A stretch of 13,586 nucleotides of DNA, taken from an uncultured Anaerolineaceae bacterium. Its GTDB lineage: Bacteria > Chloroflexota > Anaerolineae > Anaerolineales > Anaerolineaceae. Made by a program: the position numbers and the translations under genes. The notes under the pieces are model-generated. The model ran no database searches. It saw nothing but the letters and a program-made list of their open reading frames with translations, and had not been told where the DNA came from. Where the stretch lies: assembly GCA_937897615.1 (NCBI GenBank), contig CALCNO010000080.1:1-13586 (forward strand). The letters are read 5' to 3'. Each line of letters opens with the position of its first letter. The first letter of the stretch is position 1. Shown piece after piece: positions 1 through 7,100 of the stretch.

Positions 1-277
1 ACGGCAGTTGCGTTACCGTCGCCTGAGCAAGGCGCGCGAGTCCTCTCTGCTGGCAGTACCTCAATGCCAGCGCGGAAAGATCACAGCCTGTTACCTCCCC
101 GTACTCTTTGAGAAAGCCGTTCATTGCCGCGCCGGTACCACAACCGGCATCGAGGAGAGACAGATGGTGGTGCGGCAAAAAGCGTTCCAGCAGAGCTGAG
201 GCGATTGCCTCCATGCCGGAATACCACCAATGAGTCTCCTCCGCGCGATACATCCGTTCATATTCGATCGGGTCCAA
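1..277 (-). CDS. Class I SAM-dependent methyltransferase (5' part, cut by window edge)
   Basis: Ninety-two codons are visible before the left window edge, so only the N-terminal third or so is present. Residues 42-50 carry the SAM-binding motif I (LDAGCGTGA). An acidic motif II follows (G-C-D66-L-S), and a VTQLP stretch ends the visible part; this order is typical of Methyltransf_11/25-type Rossmann methyltransferases. The N-terminus contains EETHWWY (residues 13-19), a motif seen in methyltransferases that lie beside glycosyltransferases. The chosen start is TTG at 277, because AGGTG at 286-290 lies 8 nt upstream and no ATG precedes it in frame. The alternative is the ATG at 251. The gene follows the GT-C glycosyltransferase by 2 nt, so translational coupling is likely. 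The substrate is unknown; modification of a sugar, lipid or quinone is possible, and context favours a glycan or lipid. Confidence 0.85.
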   Translation of the reverse strand, partial: MDPIEYERMYRAEETHWWYSGMEAIASALLERFLPHHHLSLLDAGCGTGAAMNGFLKEYGEVTGCDLSALALRYCQQRGLARLAQATVTQLP

Positions 278-279
278 TG

Positions 280-2244
280 TTACGGCACCTGGTAGGCCAG
301 CATTATTGTATTCTGGCAATCGTAGAAGAAACGCAACTGCCCGCCCGGATGGCTGCGCGCCCAGGAGTGCAATTCACTCACCCGATCCGGGTTGGCAATG
401 ATGATATCCCCAGACACAGCTTGAATGGCATCAATGGAGTCGTCAACATTGATGATCTCCCGGCGCTGGGTAAGGTAAGAGACTGATTCGTGCGTGCCTA
501 CCCGGTAGACATTGTTACTAAGCAGATAAATATCCTCCTCGCTCTTGATCCCTTGAACATAAGTACCGAGGTAAGAGGCAAAACGCGTCTGTGGGTCACC
601 CCCATAACGGCATTGCCCGACAAAGTCAAAGAAATACACCCAGACATTGAACATGAACAAACTGGCAAGGACAAAGGAAACAAGCACCTTGTATTGAAAA
701 GGCTTTGCCGTGATACCTACTCCAAGCTTTTCCATTACTTGATCGAGTGTCAGCGCAGCGATCAGAAGTGCGGCCGGTAATGCCATCAACATGCGATATG
801 AATCCGCAGAGGGTGGGACGGCAAAGAGTCCCACAGCAAACGTCATACCCCAGAAGTAGCCATTGAGCAGGAGCATCTTCAAAGAGCGAAAACGAACGAG
901 GATGTACCCCAGCCCAAGAACAAGAAAGATCACTGTAATAAAGCTGATGACCGGTGTGGTTGAGCCGTAAAAATCGTTAGCCGGGTAGTAAATCAGCGAA
1001 AGGAAGGCATGGATCACCCGTTCGCCCAAAATTCGAATACCCGTTTTGCCAGTGACCAAAACTTCATTGGCTAACCAGCCAGAAGTAAATGTTCCGTCCG
1101 CATTGAAACGTGACATGAACTCCGCTGGATGGCTCAGCATAAAGGATGCTTCCGGGATGAAAATAATGAGAAATCCCGCCCAAAAAACCAGCACCTGTTT
1201 CCACGCCGGGCGGAAAGACTTTTTGAGCAGGAAAAACGCCACCAGCATGTAAATGGCCACAATCCCCACCACAATCTGGGCAGAGATGTAGATGTTCATG
1301 TGCACGGCCAGCAGGATGCCCGCTACCGCTGCGCGCCAGGAACTGCGCTTCTCCAGGCCGCTGAGCAGAAAATAGAGTTCCAGCGGGATGAGCCAGGTGC
1401 CTTGAATGTAGGTTACGGCAACGGTACGGCTAAAATTGAGGTGAGTGTGCGATACAGCCAAAAGGAATGTAGCCAGAACTGCCACGCGTTTACCGGCAAT
1501 TTGCCGCGAAAGCAAATAGGTAGAAATCAACGCCAGAGTGCCGCCAATTGCAGGTAGCAAGCGCAGCGAAAAGGCAGTGGACCCGAACAGAGTGATAACG
1601 ATGTTCATTACCTGAAGATACAAGCCACCGATGTTTTCGCGCAGCGCGAAGGGGTTTGCATTTGAGGCATTACGGGTATCTTTGGCAAATACACCAATGA
1701 TGCCTTCATCCCCATTAATCACATACGGCAAAGCTCCCAGTTTGTAAAACCGCAGACCGATGCCAATAACCAGAATAATTCCCACAAACAGAATCTCTCG
1801 GCGGTGCGCAATAAACCAGGCTTTCCAATCTCGGCGAAATACCCTCACAGGCAAAAAGGCTAGTAGATAACACAGGGCAGCAAACATCCAGAAAGAAATC
1901 ACGGGAACATAGTTGTTCAGGTTATTGCGTTCAAACGAGCGCGAAGCAACTGCCGCAGCAATTGACAGCGCCAGTGAGATGACAATCCATATTAGCCAGG
2001 TTGGAATGGAAATGCGAGCAAAGAACTTTTGAAAAGCGGGAACAGAACGCAACTTCAGGGCAATTGTATAGAGAGCGGCACCGGATACCACCAGCCAGAA
2101 AGCGTCAGGGATGATCTTTTGTGAATTGACCGGGGTACTGTACAAAAAGATCTGGCCAAAGAGGGCGATGAATAACGCCAAAATCACTAAAAAAACATGC
2201 AGCGGATCTGGTTTCACGGGCTGTCCAGGTTTTTGATTATCCAT
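280..2244 (-). CDS. GT-C fold glycosyltransferase, family 39 / PMT_2-like integral membrane protein
   Basis: This 654-residue protein is very hydrophobic, with roughly fourteen membrane segments and a soluble C-terminal stretch of about 100 residues. After four N-terminal helices, the GT-C hallmark appears: a helix followed by an outside loop with N-G-D179-E180-G, the acidic pair expected to bind metal or substrate in PMT/ArnT-like enzymes. The next segment (LRLLPAIGGTLALISTYLLS and onward) follows the usual PMT_2 order. Such enzymes transfer a sugar from a polyprenyl-phosphate donor on the outer face of the membrane to protein or lipid. The acceptor cannot be told from sequence. Start choice: the ATG at 2250 has its Shine-Dalgarno only 1 nt away, whereas the ATG at 2244 has AGAGGA at a 7 nt spacing, so 2244 is preferred. 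The four-helix extension before the catalytic loop is longer than in short PMT_2 proteins. Confidence 0.85.
   Translation of the reverse strand: MDNQKPGQPVKPDPLHVFLVILALFIALFGQIFLYSTPVNSQKIIPDAFWLVVSGAALYTIALKLRSVPAFQKFFARISIPTWLIWIVISLALSIAAAVASRSFERNNLNNYVPVISFWMFAALCYLLAFLPVRVFRRDWKAWFIAHRREILFVGIILVIGIGLRFYKLGALPYVINGDEGIIGVFAKDTRNASNANPFALRENIGGLYLQVMNIVITLFGSTAFSLRLLPAIGGTLALISTYLLSRQIAGKRVAVLATFLLAVSHTHLNFSRTVAVTYIQGTWLIPLELYFLLSGLEKRSSWRAAVAGILLAVHMNIYISAQIVVGIVAIYMLVAFFLLKKSFRPAWKQVLVFWAGFLIIFIPEASFMLSHPAEFMSRFNADGTFTSGWLANEVLVTGKTGIRILGERVIHAFLSLIYYPANDFYGSTTPVISFITVIFLVLGLGYILVRFRSLKMLLLNGYFWGMTFAVGLFAVPPSADSYRMLMALPAALLIAALTLDQVMEKLGVGITAKPFQYKVLVSFVLASLFMFNVWVYFFDFVGQCRYGGDPQTRFASYLGTYVQGIKSEEDIYLLSNNVYRVGTHESVSYLTQRREIINVDDSIDAIQAVSGDIIIANPDRVSELHSWARSHPGGQLRFFYDCQNTIMLAYQVP
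286..290 (-). promoter_or_regulatory. Shine-Dalgarno for the TTG-started methyltransferase
   Basis: On the minus strand AGGTG lies inside the last codons of the glycosyltransferase gene, 8 nt before TTG at 277. It supports this rare start codon and coupled translation of the two genes. Confidence 0.5.
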
Positions 2245-2251
2245 GAGCATT

Positions 2252-2257
2252 TCCTCT
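2252..2257 (-). promoter_or_regulatory. Shine-Dalgarno deciding the glycosyltransferase start
   Basis: AGAGGA on the minus strand is 7 nt from the ATG at 2244 but only 1 nt from the ATG at 2250. The inner ATG is therefore the better start. Confidence 0.6.
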
Positions 2258-2283
2258 GATTCTCTATGAAATTGTGGGGGAAC

Positions 2284-2315
2284 CTGCGTGGGGGTAACCC
2301 AGAGGTGTCACGCAG
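2284..2315 (-). promoter_or_regulatory. Stem-loop in the presumed glycosyltransferase leader
   Basis: CTGCGTG (2284-2290) pairs perfectly with CACGCAG (2309-2315), enclosing a second small hairpin GGG-TAA-CCC (2292-2300). It ends about 27 nt upstream of the glycosyltransferase Shine-Dalgarno. There is no U-tract, so it is not a terminator. A role in mRNA stability or regulation is possible but not shown. Confidence 0.3.
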
Positions 2316-2579
2316 CAAAAGAGCGATGTTCAAACAATAAGTTTACTGGCAACAATTTTTAACAATTAGCAAGGCAAAGCCAAGTTTATCAAACCGATAC
2401 CCCATCCAATTCGGGTTCATCCGGATCGGGGAACATTTACTTATCAATAAAAAATTCTACCATTTTTTTCAAATCCGTTAAACTGCCCGCGATCGATACG
2501 GGCAGGCATAAGAAAGATGTAACCTCCTTATTAACGGCAAAGACCGGCAGCGGTTCACCTGAAATAACCCTTGCCTGTC

Positions 2580-2588
2580 TGGTAAAAT
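2580..2588 (+). promoter_or_regulatory. Extended -10 promoter of the serine hydrolase gene
   Basis: TGG followed by TAAAAT (2583-2588) matches an extended -10 element with five of six core bases. The -35 region (CTGAAA at 2559-2564, 18-nt spacer) is weak, as is usual for extended -10 promoters. The predicted transcript starts near 2595. This excludes the upstream in-frame ATG at 2587, which lies inside the -10 box, and supports translation from 2623. Confidence 0.5.
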
Positions 2589-2608
2589 GAGGTTTGCATG
2601 TTTAATGC

Positions 2609-2613
2609 AGGAG
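2609..2613 (+). promoter_or_regulatory. Shine-Dalgarno deciding the serine hydrolase start
   Basis: AGGAG lies 9 nt before the ATG at 2623. The upstream in-frame ATGs at 2587 and 2605 have no such site, and the later ATG at 2632 is too distant from it. Confidence 0.55.
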
Positions 2614-2622
2614 TGTTGTAGC

Positions 2623-4104
2623 ATGATTCGCATGAAGAATTTCACCCTTGTCCGCTGGATCGCGCTGGCGTTGATCATTGCGGCAGTGTTGTTGACCATT
2701 TTGCAATTAGTGGTGTACAGCCGCTTGCGCTCAACGTTTTCCACTGGCACCACCATCGGGGGAGTAGACGTAAGCAGCCTGACGGCAGACGAAGCCGCCA
2801 CGCGCATTACGCAGGCTTATGCCGTAGCTGTTGAGATGCATTACGGCAACGACGTGATCCAGGCAAAACCCGCCACACTCGGTTTTTCCCTAGACCTGGC
2901 AGGCATGATGGCAGCCGCCGACCAGGCACGTGTTGCTTCGCCCTTTTGGTCTGGTTTTATTGACTACCTTTTCAATCGCTTACCTGCGGCACAAGAAATT
3001 CCATTGCGCGCCAATATTGATCTGGCAACAATGCGCGCGTATCTTGCGCACGAAATTGCTGCCCGCTATGACCGTGATGCCGAAGCCTTCACGCCTGTTC
3101 CGGGTACGGTTAATTTTCAGACCGGTACACCGGGTCGCCAGCTCGATGTTGAAAATTCGCTGGAACTCGTCTCAACAGCCCTAAAATCCCCTACTGCCAG
3201 GGTGGTGAACCTCGCCACGGTACAAACCGCGTCCTCACGCCCCTCTCTGGCAGCGCTCAAGGTATTGCTACAACAAATCGTGGATGCCGATAATTATGTC
3301 GGCCAGGTAGAGATGTACATGATCGACCTGCAGACCGGCAACGAATTGCAGGTGGCCTATCAGCATGGGGAACAGTTAAAGCCTGAAATTGCTTTTTCTG
3401 CAGACAGCACCATGAAAATCCCCATCATGGTGGAAAGCTACCGGCGTTTGAGTGAACCAATCAGTTCAAAATACGCTGCACTGCTCGAAGACATGATCAT
3501 CCGTTCAGACAATGTTGCCCCCGACGAGTTGATGTCTTCCCTGATGTCTCCAACCCTTGGCCCACTTGAAGTAACCAAAACCATGAAGGCGCTGGGGCTA
3601 AAGAACACCTTTTTGGCCGGCATGTTCTACGATGGTGCCCCATTATTGCAACAGATCAGCACCCCTGCCAACAGCCGCACAGATGTGAACACCGACCCCG
3701 ACCCTTACAACCAAACCACCCCGGTAGATATTGGCCTTCTGCTGAACGATATCTACGAATGCGCACAAAACGGCGGCGGCAGCTTTGCGGCCGTCTTCCC
3801 CGGCGAGATCACCCAGAATGAATGTAAGAGCATGATCAGCTACCTGACGCAAAACCGCATCGGCGTGTTGATCGAGGCCGGCGTTCCTGAGGGAACCAAA
3901 GTTGCGCACAAACATGGCTGGGCAATCGATAAGCAAGACGGGGTGATGCATGCAGTGGGCGATGCGGCGCTTGTCTACACCCCCGGGGGCAACTATATCC
4001 TCACCATTTTCATCTATAACGAAAATCAGATCGTGTGGGATTCAGCGAATAAGTTGTTTGCCGACTTGTCCTCTGCGGTGTATAACTACTTCAATCTCAA
4101 ATAA
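2623..4104 (+). CDS. Membrane-anchored serine hydrolase, class A beta-lactamase fold with N-terminal PG_binding_4-like domain
   Basis: The product has 493 residues. An N-terminal membrane anchor is followed by a domain resembling PG_binding_4/YoaR (G-V-D-V-S-S-L-T-A-D-E-A pattern), usually found in cell-wall proteins. The C-terminal half carries the three signatures of serine beta-lactamases and penicillin-binding proteins: S262-T-M-K265 (acylation Ser and general-base Lys), S295-D-N297, and K430-H-G432 in place of the classic K-T/S-G. The Glu166 region of true class A beta-lactamases was not identified, so a peptidoglycan-directed peptidase/hydrolase or a catalytically divergent member of the Beta-lactamase2 family is as likely as antibiotic resistance. 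It would act outside the cytoplasmic membrane. Its stop codon TAA overlaps an ATG in the frame of the next gene, and a hairpin follows directly. A shared transcript with the Agl23-like gene is likely, because no separate promoter is evident. Confidence 0.85.
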   Translation: MIRMKNFTLVRWIALALIIAAVLLTILQLVVYSRLRSTFSTGTTIGGVDVSSLTADEAATRITQAYAVAVEMHYGNDVIQAKPATLGFSLDLAGMMAAADQARVASPFWSGFIDYLFNRLPAAQEIPLRANIDLATMRAYLAHEIAARYDRDAEAFTPVPGTVNFQTGTPGRQLDVENSLELVSTALKSPTARVVNLATVQTASSRPSLAALKVLLQQIVDADNYVGQVEMYMIDLQTGNELQVAYQHGEQLKPEIAFSADSTMKIPIMVESYRRLSEPISSKYAALLEDMIIRSDNVAPDELMSSLMSPTLGPLEVTKTMKALGLKNTFLAGMFYDGAPLLQQISTPANSRTDVNTDPDPYNQTTPVDIGLLLNDIYECAQNGGGSFAAVFPGEITQNECKSMISYLTQNRIGVLIEAGVPEGTKVAHKHGWAIDKQDGVMHAVGDAALVYTPGGNYILTIFIYNENQIVWDSANKLFADLSSAVYNYFNLK

Positions 4105-4109
4105 TGCGA

Positions 4110-4127
4110 AAACCCGGCAGCGGGTTT
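4110..4127 (+). terminator. Weak terminator-like hairpin between serine hydrolase and Agl23-like gene
   Basis: AAACCCG (4110-4116), a GCAG loop, and CGGGTTT (4121-4127) form a perfect 7-bp stem, followed only by GTTTC. The U-tract is short (TTTGTTT), so termination is probably partial. If the next gene started at 4104 the hairpin would lie inside its coding region, which favours the start at 4158. Confidence 0.45.
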
Positions 4128-4157
4128 GTTTCAAATTCTGACTATGGATGGAACCCT

Positions 4158-7100
4158 ATGGAATCTACTCAACAAAACGAACCTGCTTTAAGTTCCTGGC
4201 TTGATCGGCCAATCCTTAAAGGAACCACCAGGGTCACTCCGGAAGTCATCCTGATCACTCTGATCCTGTTGATCACAATTCTCAGCCGGTTCATTGGGCT
4301 GGGCTGGCGCGTGATGAGCCACGATGAGATCAACCATGTGATTCCCTCCTACGACCTCTACAATGGGCAGGTGTACGCTTACAGTCCGGTAACTCATGGG
4401 CCGCTCCAGTTCCATTTACTTGCTGCCTCCTATTATCTGTTTGGGGATTCCGACTTCACTTCACGCATTCCGGCAGCACTCTTTAGTATTGCCACAGTGG
4501 CATTTGTGTTATTTGCCTGGCGGCGCTACCTGGGCAAAACCGGCGCACTGTTGGCCGGGCTCTTCTTTATGATCTCGCCCTATATGCTCTTTTATGGCCG
4601 CTATACCCGCAACGAGGCCTTCATCGGTCTGTTCGGCGTCATCATGCTCTATGCCGTGCTACGGTATCTGGAACAGGGCAAACACTCTACCCTTTACCTT
4701 TACACCGCAGTACTGGCGTTGCATTTTTGCACGAAAGAAACTTCATTCATATACACTGCAGAAATACTCATTTTCCTCGGTATTGTCTTCCTTAAGGATG
4801 TGGTGCAGAAACAATGGAAGCAAGGCTCGCGGCGTGATATTTTCGTCATTACCATGCTGGCAACGCTGTTCTTCCTGGCCGTTGCACTCGGTATCAGTGT
4901 GATTACCGCCAAAGCTCCCGCCACAGAAGCACAAGTGGCTGCCAATGGCATTGCCGAGCAATTTGCCGACCCGCTGCGCATTGCCCTTTATGCCGGACTG
5001 GGGCTGGCACTGGTATCACTGGCCATTGGATTGGTTTTGCTGTTGATTGACCTGGGCATGAGCGAATTGCGCAAAATGCGCTCCTTCGATTTGCTGATCC
5101 TCACCTTTACCGTGATTCTGCCGCAGCTGATTGCCTTCCCCATTAAGCTGCTTGGCTGGGACCCGTTGGATTACAGCCAGCAGGGAATCCTACGCACCAG
5201 TATTGTGCTGGTCATCAGCATTATCTTAGCTGTGGGAATCGGCATGCTGTGGAAACCTAAATTGTGGCTGATAAACGCCGGGTTGTTCTATGCCACTTTC
5301 ACTGTCCTGTACACCTCCATCTTTACCAACGGACAGGGATTCTTTGCCGGCATGGTAGGCGCGCTGGGATACTGGATTTCGCAGCAGGCGGTGAATCGCG
5401 GCACACAGCCCTGGTATTACTATGCTTTGCTTCAGGTTCCTATGTATGAATATCTAGCTGCCGCAGGAGCCGTGCTGGGTTTAATCATTGGGTTCCGGCA
5501 CAAGCTGTTCAGCACCTTTGCCAAGATCGCTCCTGCCAACCAGGTTGAAGTGAATGAAGAAGTCCCCAGCCCTGCTCCGACAGAAAACGTCTCCTCCGAT
5601 GAAGATGCGGCGGAAAAAGAAGAAAAACGCGTGCCGGTGCTGGCATTGTTGCTCTACTGGTCGGTGATCAGCCTGGTGGCGTTTTCTGTCGCCGGCGAGA
5701 AAATGCCCTGGTTAACTGTGCATATCACCCTTCCCATGCTGCTGGCAGCCGGCTTTTCGGTGGGATTCCTTGTAGATCGTGTGCGCGCAAAGACTATTAA
5801 CCTGCGCGTCATTTTAGCCTTTGTATTAATCCCAATTTTCCTGGTCACAATAAGCGAATCTGTGGGCATGCTCAGCGGCACCAACCCACCCTTTGCCGGG
5901 CACGAACTGGCGCAACTGCAAACCACCAGCACCTTCCTCTTTGCCGTGTTGGCGGCTGTTGCCAGCAGTTGGGGCATCTGGAAATTGCTGGAAAATTGGA
6001 AAGCGGTTGACCTGATACGCTTGCTGGTGATCGCCTTCTTTGCCATTCTCTCGGTGACCACTGCTCGCTCGGCCTTCCAGGCAAGCTTTATCAACTACGA
6101 CACAGGCAAAGAATTCCTTGTCTATGCGCACGGAGCACGCGGCCCGAAGGATGTACTAGAACAAGTTGAAGACATTTCCAACCGCACCGGCGAGGGTAAG
6201 AATATTAAAGTGGCTTACATTGCAGACGCCCTGTACCCCTACTGGTGGTACTTTAGAGATTACCCCAACAAGGTCTGGTACGAAAAAGACCTCACTCGCG
6301 ATCTTTTGAGCTTCCCGGTGGTGATCTCGGATGATACTCAGTACACTAAAGCCCAGTCCATCCTCAAAGACGAATATGTGGACTTCCCTTACAAGCGCTT
6401 GCTATGGCCAATGCAAGACTATTTCAACCTGAAATTCTCTCAGGTGTGGAATGCGATTAAAGACCCCCAGATGCGCCAGGCGATTTACAGAATCTGGGCA
6501 TTCAAGGATTATTCGCTGTACAGCCAGATCAAAGAAAGAAACGACCTGACCAACGAAACCTGGGAGCCTTCCGCCAGTATCCACCTCTTTGTCCGCAAAG
6601 ACATCATCAGCAAGATCTGGACGTATGGCACACTGCCCTCAAGCTCGGAAAATGCGCAAACCGATCCTTATGCAGGGAAGTATGAAACCCTCACCCCGGT
6701 GGGCGTAGCCGGAAGCATCGGCACAGAGGATGGCCAGTTCAATGCCGTCCGAGATATTGCCATCGCACCCGATGGCTCCATTTATGCAGCAGATTCACGT
6801 AATCACCGCATCGAGCACTTCGCTGCAGATGGACAATTCCTGGCTGCCTGGGGCACTTACGCCAGCGTCGACCTCGGTGAGGCTCCCGGCGGCACCTTCA
6901 ACGAGCCCTGGGGAATTGCCGTGGGCAACGATGGATCGGTGTACGTGGCCGATACCTGGAATTACCGCATCCAAAAATTCAGCGCCGATGGCAAGTTCAT
7001 TACCATGTGGGGTGTAGCCGGCCCCGGTGACACCGGCGATTCCTTCTGGGGCCCGCGTGGCATTGTGGTCGACAGTAAGGGCCATGTGCTGGTGAGCGAT

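Larger units (their letters stand above)
2251..2622. other. Divergent intergenic region between glycosyltransferase and serine hydrolase
   Basis: This stretch of about 370 nt has no convincing complete gene and is more AT-rich in its middle than the flanking genes. It holds the leader stem-loop at 2284-2315, a GC-rich hairpin at 2483-2505 (CTGCCCG, 9-nt loop, CGGGCAG), and the plus-strand promoter near 2583. On the minus strand a 54-codon open frame (2601-2437) and a 15-codon ATG frame (2436-2389) adjoin in the same phase. Neither has a Shine-Dalgarno and the first has no start codon, so they are not annotated as genes. No clear minus-strand promoter for the glycosyltransferase could be pinned down. 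Confidence 0.6.

Noticed and set aside
124..486. Plus-strand open frame over the methyltransferase and glycosyltransferase ends
   Set aside because: It overlaps two convincing minus-strand genes, its translation has no recognisable features, and no promoter or ribosome binding site was seen.
2478..2807. Minus-strand 109-codon frame overlapping the start of the serine hydrolase gene
   Set aside because: More than half lies antisense to the hydrolase coding region and promoter. The protein has no recognisable domain and no Shine-Dalgarno.
2623..4104. Calling the serine hydrolase an antibiotic-resistance beta-lactamase
   Set aside because: The wall-binding-like N-terminal domain, the K-H-G box and the lack of a clear class A general-base Glu make this unsupported from sequence alone.
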